This document shows, piece after piece, positions 24,701-36,600 of a DNA stretch of 64,000 bases (positions are counted from its first letter, which is position 1; every line of letters begins with the position of its first letter). The notes below the pieces were generated by a model. The model did no database searches. It saw only the letters and a list, made by a program, of their open reading frames with translations, and was not told the DNA's origin. Source of the DNA: Temnothorax longispinosus (taxonomy: Eukaryota > Arthropoda > Insecta > Hymenoptera > Formicidae). The translations under genes and the position numbers were made by a program. The stretch is from positions 20,377,701-20,441,700 of the forward strand of contig NC_092360.1 of assembly GCF_030848805.1 (NCBI RefSeq), given 5' to 3'.

Positions 24701-26713
24701 ACCTAACTTACTAGTAATAACAATTCATCTTCTCCAATTGATTTAAGTAGACCTTTAACATCCATCTGACCCAACCGTAAGATATATAAAGGTCGTCCGT
24801 CTACATCAAAGATCGAATATATAAATAGAATCTATGTTGACTCATTATTTTTCATAGCATAACTTAGGATAGCGTGACATTTGCAGCAAATTTATTATTG
24901 ACTGATTACCTTTATCGAAGTGATGCCAGCCGCCAGGGAAGTAATCTTTAATTACTTGTGGCATTTCGTATTCGTCAAGAAGTTTATCGATCTGATGCTT
25001 CTTCCTCCAATGTAAAGATTGCGTTAACATTTCTCTGGCCTTTTCGACTGAGAATTCCGTAGCCCGTAGGAACCGTAGAAGCGTTGCATAACCCGGTACA
25101 GAACTACCCCTCAATTCTTCAATGCTATGTCTAAGCTGCACTAATTTGCTTTCCTGTATCATATCTAGTTTTCCTAAGTATCTCTCTATATAATCCGACG
25201 ACAGTTGCATCTCTGTAATTAAAGGAAACGAAAATAAAGTCACTTGTTAAATGACACTATTATATTTATCAAACCAATATATATATTAAAGAAGATAATA
25301 TTACCTCTGTTGCTGGGCAGTTTGCTGTCGGTAACACATAATTCTTTGTCACTATTTTCGTCCACATTTTTCCTACATAAAAAAAGTAACCATTGCAGAC
25401 CGAAAACATTGCTCAATATAAATTGTTAGTATGAATTTAGGTAAAATGTGTTAAATGTTTACTGCTGGAAATTAAAATTGTAAGATGTTACAATTAAGAT
25501 TTTAAATATTATTTTACAGAAACAATGACTTCTATACGCGTGTGTGTGTATGTATATATGTGCTCTTGATGTCCGAAATGCTCGTCCATCGTGATGTTCC
25601 CTTACAAGCAATGTGAAATTTATGCAATTAAGATGTTCAGCCAGACACTCTAATGTATTGTATATAATTGAATTAAATGTACCATACTTACTTTTCTTCT
25701 TCAGAAGATCTTTCCCGTGGATCTTCCCAAGGAGCAACATAGGTAATGCCGTCTTCTTTCAATTGGTTTACGAAATATTCGATAATTTCCTTACCCTGTA
25801 ATTAAACATGATGTGATTACATTTTATGAAATAAAAAACATTGTAACATGTATTATCATTTTATTATAACTATCATATTTGTTGTTCTAATAATATATTG
25901 TTATTACCTTAGCAATATTTTGTGCATATTGCTTCATTGCTAATTTTTCCATTGAGTTTTCAAAACCAAAAAAGTTTTTAATATCTAAACTTGCTGTTTG
26001 TTCAAAGCAAGTCCATTCTGGATTTTCAGGATGAATCTAAATGTGCAATTAATATATATATAATTAGAAAATATTCTAGATATCATACTCCTAACATAAA
26101 GTAAAAGTTTATAAAAATATATCACATATAAAATATCTTTTTTATATAATAAATAATTATATGTAATACTTACGAAATATTTACATTTTTCGATAACAGT
26201 TACTCTAGTGGCAAAGCTTTCGTTGTACGCTTCTATTTCTAAAACACTATTGCGCCTATTTAAAACATTCCTTTGAATAAAGTATACAAAATCCACACCA
26301 ATTATCTGAAATTAATTACTAATTAATGAATATGGGATTTATACTAAATTTATCCAAAATTGTTAGTAGTAAAATCTAAGAAAGATTTTTTGCAGCTATT
26401 GTTTCCTAAAAAAAAAACTATAAAATCTAGTATCGGAAATACAGGCTGTGTTTCAAATCTACCGTGACACTTAATTATTGATAGCATGGATTTTTGTAGT
26501 AAAAGAAGGAATAGATAAGTATAAAAGAACTTGAATGTCTTTTACATATACATGTAAACGAACCTTTTTCAAGATATAGGGTGCCTCAACATTCAATTTA
26601 CATCGCCTTTCCGTGGTTCTAACAGCACCATCCTCACTCTCTTCGTCCAGCATAACTTCACATCCGATAAAAACTGGTATCTGTGGACACGTTGGAAACC
26701 TACGCTCGTACGC
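21791..26713 (-). CDS. retm: real-time / SEC14L1-like lipid-transfer protein (5' exon not found)
   Basis: PRELI plus CRAL-TRIO plus GOLD protein, expected to bind phospholipid-like ligands at Golgi or mitochondrial membranes. Coding exons (descending): 26713-26564, 26305-26174, 26036-25908, 25795-25692, 25372-25305, 25212-24910, 24800-24712, 24633-24496, 24385-24265, 24191-24067, 22889-22643, 22545-22430, 22085-21943, 21857-21791. They join in frame to 643 residues. The first three carry the PRELI domain (YERRFPTCPQIPVFIGCEV), the middle ones the CRAL-TRIO-N helices (LLRFLRATEFSVEKAREML) and lipid pocket (WTLLIDLEGLNMRHLWRPG), the last ones GOLD (LTWDFDVMRHNVIFTV). The end is SASGRSEASSSLSR. 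About 20 residues should precede the first exon here; that small exon was not located up to 28.6 kb. No lesion in what is seen. Confidence 0.92.
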
Positions 26714-27491
26714 CTGTAAAAGAATGACACTTCAATTATCTCTTTGTTTGCTCAGTGCATCGTGTCGTAACACTTATGTTTACCGAATATATAGCTCGAG
26801 GAATACGTCTCGCGAGCCAAAAGATTAAAGAAAAAAAATTACATACTGGTTAAAAAAAATATTTAAAAGGCTTGTGGGGAAAAAAAGGAAAAGAGAACAT
26901 TTAAAAAAGATAGCTGCTTGTTTTCGTCTGGTTCGATACAAGTGTTTCGTAACGAGGAGTCGTTTATTGGATTTTCTGGGATATGGCATATGTGCCCCGC
27001 GAAGGACATAGGAGGCACGAAATGCAATAAATATTTTATGACGGCCAAGTTTGAAGGCTGCATATAGTATTGAAACACACCATCATGACGAGAGCGAAAG
27101 GATGCTTGTAAACTCGCACGGGCGACTGGTATTGTTGCACCATGGTTGCTGGTTCCCTTCACGTGTTTGCGTTATCAAATCCGACACTGATGATCACGCA
27201 ACGGCGAGACCTTTGATAATTCGATCACCGTATATACAGTATATTACAGATAATCAATTGGCAGGCGGAAGCGGAGTGCAGACGGAACGGAACTCACGCT
27301 CTCATGCCGCTCTCTCCAATTGGAGTACAGAAAGCACTGTCATGTCTGTCACTACTCAGCGAGAACTATAGGATGGAAACAGAAGCGCGCGCCGCAAACT
27401 CGATACATTTCGTGGCTGTGATTTTCAGTGCCATCTTGAATCCAGTACCGCAACTCGCGTACGGTACGTGAACGAGAAGTGACGAGAAGAC
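26714..27491. other. Upstream flank of retm, no exon recognised
   Basis: Either retm's first intron or its promoter. Mixed composition. I searched by eye for the expected start exon (a Met-initiated YKYPFELVM-type stretch on the - strand) and did not find it. Confidence 0.35.
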
Positions 27492-27742
27492 TCGCAGCGT
27501 TAATTATTTCGATGAGTTTTGCAACGTGCGCGCATAAAAAGAAACAAATGGCCGCGTTCAGCAGATACAACTGTTGAGTTCGTCTTATCAACACTCCGCG
27601 TTGATTAATTGGTTCTAAAAGTAAGAGCCAATCATGTTCGACTGGTACTGAGCGGCTTTGGTCTGCAGAACACGACCAATGTTTCTTTTTATGCGCGCGC
27701 ATTGGAAAACTCATCGAAATAAATAACGCTGCGAGTAGTGAC
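27492..27742. repeat. Foldback element with a second element nested inside
   Basis: Outer arms ctcgcagcgttaattatttc and its inverse near 27722-27742 (gaaataaataacgctgcgag), together with the tttttatgcgcgc segment, mirror one another. Between them, 27550-27655 is a second unit (gccgcgttcagcag ... ctgagcgg) that occurs in reverse orientation at 50165-50276. An outer foldback was thus hit by an inner one. Confidence 0.65.
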
Positions 27743-27797
27743 AATAATGTACGTATATCGTACTTTTCGTTTAACTTGTTTGTTTGGAGTCTCAGCT

Positions 27798-27954
27798 TAA
27801 TGCTAAGACTCCATAAACGCGGAAATGCCGTGCGGTAGAGTGCGTTGACCAATCAGAAGGCTGTCGCAAGTCGCCTGCGGCAAAATCAAAATTTGTGATT
27901 GGTCAACGCACTCTGCCGCATGGCGTTTCCGCGTCTATGGAGTCTTAGCATAAT
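27798..27954. repeat. Foldback element, 157 bp
   Basis: TTAATGCTAAGACTCCAT at the left pairs with ATGGAGTCTTAGCATAA at the right, and the match continues inward through gcgttgaccaatca / tgattggtcaacgc. The loop lies near 27860-27880. MITE-like. Confidence 0.75.
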
Positions 27955-28050
27955 TCTACAAACGGTATAATATTCCTTGATGTCTACTGAATGGACCTGC
28001 ACCCTCATTTTGTAACATGAAGTTGTAGAATTTTTATACGAAGCAAATAT

Positions 28051-28204
28051 TGGGTGCGTTCAGCCGATACTCCGCTAGCCTAGCAATCGTGAGCAGTCGC
28101 TCGTTTTCGCTCGTTTCCTCTCCTTTGACCCAATGGTTAAAGGAGAGGAAACGAGCGACTGCTCACGATTGCTAGGCTAGCGGAGTATCAGCTGAACGCA
28201 CCCA
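28051..28204. repeat. Near-perfect foldback, 154 bp
   Basis: TGGGTGCGTTCAGC(C)GATACT at the left is answered by AGTATCAGCTGAACGCACCCA at the right. The arms are about 70 bp each with very few mismatches. It lies just upstream of the KLHL copy A promoter block. Confidence 0.8.
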
Positions 28205-28239
28205 TTGTTAAAAACGAGTGTAGGTATTACAGACAGCTA

Positions 28240-28608
28240 TTAGCTCACAGCACCCTGGCATTGTGACAAATAGGAGATACATCTATCAATTTTCAGCTAT
28301 ATTTTAGACCAATGCATACGTTTCAAATTCGCGCACTTTTGCATGCGCGTGCAGCCACGGAGCATGCGCATGTGGCCACAGAGTTGTGCACATGTGGTCG
28401 CGGGGCATGTTGATGGTCGCTACATCACGTCGGTATGACAGGATTCCTAACCTGAAAGTCGTCAACTTTAACGCTAAATATCTCGCTTCGCAGGACAGAC
28501 CGCTGTATTTTTCTGCCAGATTCTTTCGTTTCGTGTCAAAACTCGTCGAATGAGCATAATTTTATTGATATTCGAGGTGCAGCGTGTATTCAAAATAATT
28601 ACCCCACA
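28240..28608 (+). promoter_or_regulatory. Putative promoter of KLHL copy A (duplicated block)
   Basis: Shared with copy B (33256-33641), starting at ttagctcacagcac. It holds several GCATGCGC-like words (for example 28341-28350 and 28363-28370), close to the palindromic NRF1/ewg-type motif, and ends at the start codon context ccccacaATG. Copy C does not have this block. Promoter function is inferred. Confidence 0.45.
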
Positions 28609-31600
28609 ATGTCATGCGTGTCCATCTCGCCGAAGCACGCGGAAAATAGCCTCCAAATTATGGAGAGTTATCTGCACAAGCAACAGCTGACAGACGTCAC
28701 GCTGATCGCGGGTGAGTGTACCCGCCCTTTACACCTCAACAAAGTTAGCCCCACCAAGTGGATTATTGATATATTTTTTTTTACCAATCGTTTGGTGGTT
28801 GATTGGTAGTATTTGGTACCGTATTCAAAACGTTCGGTAGTTTTTCGTTTTTCTAGGAAATCAAAAACAAATTTTTGATCTTTTAGCCCCCCCACTTTGA
28901 CTGTGGTAGTTTTTTTTTTTTTTAATCGATTGGCGATTGATTGGCAATGTTTGGTACCGCATTAAAAACTTTTGGTGGTTGCGCGTTTCTTTAGAAAATC
29001 GAAAAAACAAATTTTTGATCTTCTCTTAGCCCCCCCACTTTGACTGTGGTAAATTTTTTTTTTTTTAATCGATTGGCGATTTATTGGCAATGTTTGGTAC
29101 CGCATTGAAACCTTTTGGTAGTTTCGCGTTTTAAAAGAAAGAATTAATTGTCAACTTTTTAACCTTCTTTAGCGCCTACACTTTGACTGTTGGGAATTTT
29201 AAATTCCTTTTTTACCAAACGTTTAGTGGTTGATTGGTAATGTTAAGAGCTGTAAGTTATTGAAAATTTTATTTTAACATTCCAGTTATGTATAATGACG
29301 ATTGCACACATTGTGGGCATTCAGGAGCGCATACGTATGTATGTACATACACGCACTAGGCTCTGGGGTCACACGCGCATGCTCTAGGGCTTAAGCGGGG
29401 AGCACACACTTCTGCACAACGCATAATGCGTAAGCATAAGAAAATTGATTAGTCCATACACATGTGCATAAGAAAATACACCAATCAATTTTCTTATGCT
29501 TACGCATTATGCGTTGTGCAGAAGTGTGTGCTCCCCGCATAAAGAAACGGATTGGTCTATTTACTTATGCACATGCATATGGACCAATCAATTCTCTCAT
29601 GCTTATGTTTATGCGCTATGCAAGTTTGTCTGGACCAAACAATTGGTAAAAAAAAATATATCAATGGCCGGTATTCATAGTCTTTAAGATCGTCTTAAGT
29701 AATGTCTTAAGACGCTAATACGGCTCTGTGATTGGTTCATAACATCTTAAGATTGAACTTAAGACGGTCTTAAATAACTATGAATACCGGCCAATAATTC
29801 ACTTGGGGGGGCTAACTTTGTTGAGGTCCCTTTACCAGGCTCCGGGATGCTTTTTGTTTTGATAACAACGCACCTATGTGTCAACTGTCAATTGGACTTG
29901 TAATGATTCAGATGATAATGGTTAATCAAATGTTTTAATTAATAAAAACGAGGAGAGTTATTATTTTATCCCAATATGTTTACATGTGAAATGTGCATTT
30001 TTATATATAACTTTATGTATATTTTCATGTATAATATCAAGATTTAAAGAGAAATTCTTTTTATTATTAAAAGTTATTCAAAGTTTTTAACCAGTAAAAA
30101 TTGAAGAGAGAGTATATTTTGTACACAACATATTGAAAATATTCTTCGCACTCGATGAACTTGTGACATCCCATTTCTCATATTTTCTTTCTCTGTTCTG
30201 TGCTTTTCTTAGGAAATAAGCGTGTCCCAGCTCATCGATTAGTACTCAGTGCTGGCTCAGAATATTTTGCTGCCATGTTCACAAACCCTCTGCGAGAGTC
30301 GGTACAAAATGAAATAGAATTAATGGATGTTGATGGAGATGCTTTATGGGCTTTGGTTCTTTATTGTTATACAGGTAATTCTGCTTGAGAAGATATGTTT
30401 CATGTAAGAAAACATTTCACGAATATTAACGTTACGATAAAGGCATTTACAGATATTTTTTTAAGCCGTTCTTGTTAATTTCTGGATTTCTTGTCAATTC
30501 TTAATAACGTGTTCTTTTGTATACTTGCAGGTTGCATAGAATTACAGGAAGATAGCGTAGAGACTCTACTTGTAACAGCATGTTTGTTACAATTGAATCC
30601 AGTTATTAAAGCGTGCTGTCAGTTTCTCGTCAAACAACTTCACCCAAGCAACTGTCTGGGCATACGGATGTTCGCCGATACGCAGGGTTGTTCGGAATTG
30701 GTTGAACATGCACACGCATACACTACCAAACATTTCATGGAAGTTACAAAAAATCAAGAATTCTTACTGCTATCTGCCGATGAAGTTGCGAAGTTACTTG
30801 AGTCTGAGGATCTTAATGTTCCCTCGGAAGAAACTATCTTTCATGTAAGACAACTGTTTGTTGAGCGAACCAATTTATATGAAATATTAAGAAGCAGATG
30901 TTATCATAGCTATAAGTTTTTTATATTATTGATCATAAATATACAAATATGTATTTCTATAAGTGTTTGAGCAAATATTTCATACAAATGCAATTAAAAT
31001 ACCTAAGCTGAGATACAGAATAAATAGAATTGTTATTGTTTTATTATTATTTCAGGCTCTAGTGACTTGGCTGGAACACGATCCAGAAAACAGGAGCAAA
31101 GATGCCAGTAAATTATTAGGTTTAGTCAAATTACCGTTGCTATCACCTGCGGTAAGTTCATCGACAGCTCAATTTTTTCACTCGACAGAACTTGTGCATT
31201 AGTTTAACTAATAAATCAAAACAGTTTATAGCTGACAATATTGAGAGTAACGAAATGTTCAAAGACCAAAGAATGGTGCAGGAATTAGTAATGGAAGCAT
31301 TGAAGTATCATTTGCTGCCTGAGCGAAGACCTTTGCTTCAAACAGGCAGAACGAAACCCAGAAAAGCCACTGTGGGTACGTTGTTAGCTCTCGGAGGGAT
31401 ATACGTCAATAAAGGTAATTTATTATATCCAAAATAAATTATTTAATATTAATCGTATAACTGATAATTAATCGATCACGATTAATGTAAAAAATATATA
31501 TTATGCCAATATTGTCGCACTATTTTACTTTTTCCAAGCGAAATAATTTGCAACGTACTTTCTAGGTGCAACATCTATAGATGCATTTTCATTACGCGAT

Positions 31601-32852
31601 AATGCCTGGAGATCTTTAGCAGCCATGAGCGACAGATTAGAATTTGGCGCAGTGGTAGTCGATAAAAAATTGATTATCGCGGGCGGTATGGACGGTACAA
31701 ACGATTTTAAAACATTGAACACAGTAGAATGCCTCGATTTCTCCACTCTTACGTGGAGCACTCTACCACCTATGAATGTTCATCGACAAGGATTAGGTAT
31801 GTGCAAATGCATGAGAATTTGCAAAATTAATGTGCAATTTATTTCATTTATTCATAATCAAACCCTAGCAAATACGTTATAATATTCTTTCTCAGGAATG
31901 GCAGTCTTAGGTGGACTTTTATATGCTGTTGGTGGTCACGACGGTCGTTGTTTTCTTAATGCGGTAGAGAGATGGGATCCGGGAACAAGTCAGTGGAGTT
32001 CAATATGTCCTATGTCCGTACAAAGATCTGGAATCGGTGTAGCTGTGTTAAATGATAAGTAAGTCTTTACAGATAAATTATTAAATTTATATGTCATATC
32101 TGTTTTCAATCATTTTAATTTCTTTTTTAGTACGGGTCTTCGTATAAATATTGTTTTATTAACTTTAAATCTGATTAAATATTAAATTTTTTTAAATAAA
32201 TTTGATATTAAATTTTTTATCATGTTTTAGATTGTATGCCGTAGGAGGAGCAGATAGCAGTTCCTGCCTCAGTACAGTAGAATGTTACGATCCGCACACG
32301 AACAAATGGACACTGTGCGCACCTATGTCGAAGAGACGATACGGCGTAGGCGTAGGAGTAGCGAATGGTTGTCTTTACGCTCTCGGTGGTCGCGACGGTC
32401 CACTTACAATTATCAATCCCAATGAAATTAGCACACTTGACTGTGTAGAAAGGTATAAAGCCGCTGTTACATTATATGTTAAAACTTTCGAGTTATATAT
32501 AATGCGATGTAACAATATAGATATGATCCTAAAACCGATACGTGGACTATGGTTGCGCCAATGAGTGTGCCCCGGAGTCAAGTTGGTGTGTGCGTATTAG
32601 GTGACCGACTTATGGCCGTGGGAGGATGCAACGGCCTACAATTTGTCAAACTAGTGGAAGCCTACGATCCACATCTCAACGAATGGGAACCTGTGAGTGT
32701 ATAAACTATTCCTGTAATTGAATATGGTAAATAGAAATAATTGTAAATGTATTTTGTAAACTTAAACATTTTTATGTTTGTAGGTTGCTCCTCTTAAGGC
32801 TGGCTTTGTGGGACGGTGTGTTGTTGTAAAAAATTTAACCAATAACATGTAG
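28609..32852 (+). CDS. KLHL1/4/5-like BTB-BACK-Kelch protein, copy A (open)
   Basis: Expected CUL3 substrate adaptor: BTB binds cullin 3, the Kelch propeller binds the target to be ubiquitinated. Exons: 28609-28711, 30213-30374, 30531-30844, 31056-31151, 31225-31414, 31566-31796, 31896-32058, 32231-32452, 32521-32692, 32784-32852. They join in frame to 573 residues. BTB about 10-120 (PAHRLVLSAGSEYFAAMF), BACK about 125-235 (KQLHPSNCLGIRMFADTQGC), then the linker LLPERRPLLQTGRTKPRKAT and six Kelch repeats from about 280 to the end. The BACK and linker wording matches KLHL1/4/5 rather than KLHL20 or KLHL10. Intron 1 carries a 1.1 kb element. Several blades have lost the usual GG-D-G form (GGIYVNKG, GGADSSSC, GGCNGLQ). 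First of three tandem copies. Confidence 0.88.
28780..29240. repeat. Three tandem ~125 bp repeats inside the element
   Basis: Each unit has the order gattgattgg / tttggtaccg / aacaaatttttgatctt / agcccccccactttgactgtgg. The third unit is the most diverged. They are internal to the 28733-29827 element and make it longer than a simple MITE. Confidence 0.65.
29395..29538. repeat. Foldback nested in the 28.7-29.8 kb element
   Basis: GCGGGGAGCACACACTTCTG mirrors CAGAAGTGTGTGCTCCCCGC, and the arms continue through cgcataatgcgtaagcataa. About 60 bp arms, almost perfect. Confidence 0.75.
29666..29793. repeat. Foldback of the ggccggtattcatag family (copy 1)
   Basis: GGCCGGTATTCATAGT and ACTATGAATACCGGCC bound a 128 bp element with taagac/gtctta-rich arms. 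Related elements occur at 44852-45374 and 61905-62053. Nested in the 1.1 kb element. Confidence 0.75.
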
Positions 32853-33255
32853 ATTATTTTTACTAAACGATTAGTAATTGGACTTGCTAATTATGCAATT
32901 TATATTTGTAATTACATATGATTTAGGTGTTTCAGAAATATGACAGATTCTGCTCTCTTGTGATATTGCATGCATGTTAAATTAGTCACATTGTTATTTT
33001 CCTGAAACAATTTTAGATATATCTATATACATTTAAATAGGTATTACATTTCTTCTTAGCATGTAACAATTTTTATAGGATTTTTACATTTTCGTACTGT
33101 ATTGAAAAAATTTCAGCCATTGTAACTATCAAACGTTATATTTGACACTTGTTTGTACATGATGATAATGATTAGTTCCTTTAAATCCCAAGTGGAACAT
33201 AAGGTCTTCTATAAGGTTTCAGTAATCGCTTTAAATTCAGATGTATACGGTGTGA
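32853..33255 (+). other. 3' flank of KLHL copy A
   Basis: Nearly the same sequence follows copy C (42100-42465), through the shared landmark cccaagtggaacataaggtc. Copy B has it only to about 37600. It is therefore part of the duplicated unit and probably includes the 3' UTR. Confidence 0.6.
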
Positions 33256-33641
33256 TTAGCCCACAGCACGCTGGCATGGTGACAAATAGGAGATACACCT
33301 ATCAATTTTCAGCTATATTTTGGACCAATGCATACGTTTCAAATTCGCGCACTTTCGCATGCGCGTGCGGCCACGGAGCATGCGCATGTGGCCACAGAGC
33401 TCGAGATGACAGAAGCATGCTGCTGGCATGCACATGCACATGTGGCCGAGGGCCGCGGGGCATGTTCATGTTCGCTACATGTCCAGGATCCTACGCGTCA
33501 ACACGCTAGATATCTCGCTTCGCAGGGCAGGCCGTCGCATTTTTCTGCCATATTCTTTCGTTTCGTGTCAAAACTCGTCGAATGTGCATAATTTTATTGG
33601 ATATTCGAGGTGCAGCGCGTATTCAAAATAATTTCCCCACA
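33256..33641 (+). promoter_or_regulatory. Putative promoter of KLHL copy B
   Basis: Duplicate of the block before copy A with small changes, including the GCATGCGC-type words and the ccccacaATG start context. It directly follows the copy A 3' flank, marking the tandem junction. Confidence 0.45.
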
Positions 33642-36600
33642 ATGTCATGCGTGTCCATCTCGCCGAAGCACGCGGAAAATAGCCTCCAAATTATGGAGAG
33701 TTATCTGCACAAGCAACAGCTGACAGACGTCACGCTGATCGCGGGTGAGTGTACCCGCCCTTTACCGGGCTCCGGGATGCTTTTTGTTGTGATAACAACA
33801 TCTATGTGTCAACTGTCAATTGGATTTGTAATGATTCAGATGATAAGGATTAATCAAATGTTTTAATTAATAAAAATGAGGAGAGTTATTATTTTATCCC
33901 AATATGTTTACATGTGAAATGTACATTTTCATATATAATTTTATGTATATTTTCATGTATAATATCAAGATTTAAAGAGAAATTCTTTTTATTATTAAAA
34001 GTTATTCAAAGTTTTTAACCAGTAAAAATTGAAGAGAGAGTATATTTTGTACGCAACATATTGAAAATATTCTTCGCACTCGATGAACTTGTGACATCCC
34101 ATTTCTCATATTTTCTTTCTCTGTTCTGTGCTTTTCTTAGGAAATAAGCGTGTCCCAGCTCATCGATTAGTACTCAGTGCTGGTTCAGAATATTTTGCTG
34201 CCATGTTCACAAACTCTCTGCGAGAGTCGGCACAAAATGAAATAGAATTAATGGATGTTGATGGAGATGCTTTACGGGCTTTGGTTCTTTATTGCTATAC
34301 AGGTAATTCTGCTTGAGAAGATATGTTTCATGTAAGAAAACATTTCACGAATATTAACGTTACGATAAAGGCATTTGTAGATATTTTTTAAGCCGTTCTT
34401 GTTAATTTCTGGATTTTTTGTCAATTCTTAATAACGTGGTCTTTTGTATACTTGCAGGTTGCCTAGAATTACAGGAAGATAGCGTAGAGACTATACTTGT
34501 AACAGCATGTTTGTTACAATTGAATCCAGTTATTAAAGCGTGCTGTAAGTTTCTCGTCAAACAACTTCACCCAAGCAACTGTCTGGGTATACGGATGTTC
34601 GCCGATACGCAGGGTTGTTCGGAATTGGTTGAATACGCACACGCATACACTACCAAACATTTCATGGAAGTTACAAAAAATCAAGAATTCTTACTGCTAT
34701 CTGCCGATGAAGTTGCGAAGTTACTTGAATCTGAGGATCTTAATGTTCCCTCGGAAGAAACTATTTTTCATGTAAGACAACTGTTTGTTGAGCGAACCAA
34801 TTTATATGAAATATTAAGAAGGAGATGTTACCATAGCGATAAGTTTTTTACAGCTATACTATTGATCATAAATATACAAATATGTATTTCTATAATTGTT
34901 TGAGCAAATATTTCATACAAATGCAATTAAAATAACTAAGCTGAGATACAGAATAAATTGAATCGTTATTGTTTTATTATTATTTCAGGCTCTAGTGACT
35001 TGGCTGGAACACGATCCAGAAAACAGGAGCAAAGATGCCAGTAAATTATTAGGTTTAGTCAAATTACCATTGCTATCACCCGCGGTAAGTTTATCGACAG
35101 CTCAATTTTTTCACTCGACAGAACTTGTGCATTAGCACTAATAAATCAAAACAGTTTATAGCTGACAATATTGAGAGTAACAAAATGTTCAAAGACCAAA
35201 GAATGGTGCAGGAATTGGTAATGGAAGCATTGAAGTATCATTTGCTGCCTGAGCGAAGACCTTTGCTTCAAACAGGCAGAACGAAACCCAGAAAAGCCAC
35301 TGTGGGTACGTTGTTAGCTGTCGGAAGGATTGCCGGCAATGATGGTAATTTATTATATCCAAAATGAATTATTTAAGGAGGTTCTACAGATAATGGATGG
35401 ATCTAAAAATTGGAAAAAACTTTATGGACGTATAAATTGAGATGCGAGAAAAGTGCTCGAAAAATTTTAGCATCGGTTACCGTGTAAAAATTTGCAAAAA
35501 TGAATTTTGAAATCACAGTTTTTAACATAAGCTACATATGGCAGAGGGGCTCTTGGAGACAGGAAACAAGATATTAATTATATAAAGGCGACCTACCAGA
35601 GATTCGAAAAACGGAGCTCTTATAGATCTTAATCTAAGCTTTTCAGAAATATCAAGAAAAACAAGGGTTATCGCGTAAATTTTTGTGATATTGGCTATTG
35701 AAACAGGCCATATCACAGTTCACGTAGCGTGCTTCGAATAACAAGGGAGATTTGGCAATGTTGCAGCGACTGCACCCGCGCGAAAAGTGTACAGCCAGTA
35801 CAGCACAACAGTATGACAGCACCTCAAACTTAAGCACCTAACGTTTACGAGCGCTTACGGAGAAGTACTCGCTCTAGAATTATGTGAAATTGTGAAATAA
35901 CCACGGTCATATGAGCAGAACTGTCAAGTTCGCGACGTTACCACATTTTCTTCCATTATAAGCCGCCAGAGTCAAAGGAGCACTTACACGATATTTTTAA
36001 TTATTCCTCGCTTCGACTAATATGGGTATGATATAAGCTCTAACGTCATCAAAATTCACGAAAATATTTTATGAATACTTAGAATCGATGAATTTGAAGA
36101 TTTTCTCTTCATCTCTCAACTGACTAGAGAGTACCTGTAGAACCTCCTTAATATTAATCGCATAACTGATAATTAATCGATCACGATTAATGTAAAGAAA
36201 ATTAGATTATGCCAATATTGTCGCACTATTTAATTTTTTTAAAGCGAAATAATTTGCAACGTACTTTCTAGATGTAAAATCTATAGATGCATTTTCATTA
36301 CGCGATAATGCCTGGAGATCTTTAGCAGCCATGAGCGACAGATTAGAATTTGGCGCAGTGGTAGTCGATAAAAATTGATTGTCGCGGGCGGTATGGACGG
36401 TACGGACGATTTTAAAACTTTGAACACAGTAGAATGCCTCGATTTCTCCACTCTTACGTGGAGCACTCTACCACCTATGAATGTTCCTCGAAAAGAATTA
36501 GGTATGTGCAAATGCATGAGAATTTGCAAAATTAATGTGCAATTTCTTTCATTTATTCATAATCAAACCCTGGCAAATACGTTATAATATTCTTTCTCAG

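Larger units (their letters stand above)
28733..29827. mobile_element. 1,095 bp TIR element with 8 bp target duplication in KLHL copy A intron 1
   Basis: Ends are ACCTCAACAAAGTTAGCCCC and its inverse GGGGCTAACTTTGTTGAGGT, and about 35 bp are matched. The flanking direct repeat CCCTTTAC sits at 28725-28732 and 29828-29835. Copies B and C show the uninterrupted site (gccctttaccggg). An 8 bp duplication is typical of hAT-type transposition, although the terminal bases are not a classic hAT end. No transposase remains. It contains three tandem internal repeats and two nested foldbacks. Confidence 0.85.
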
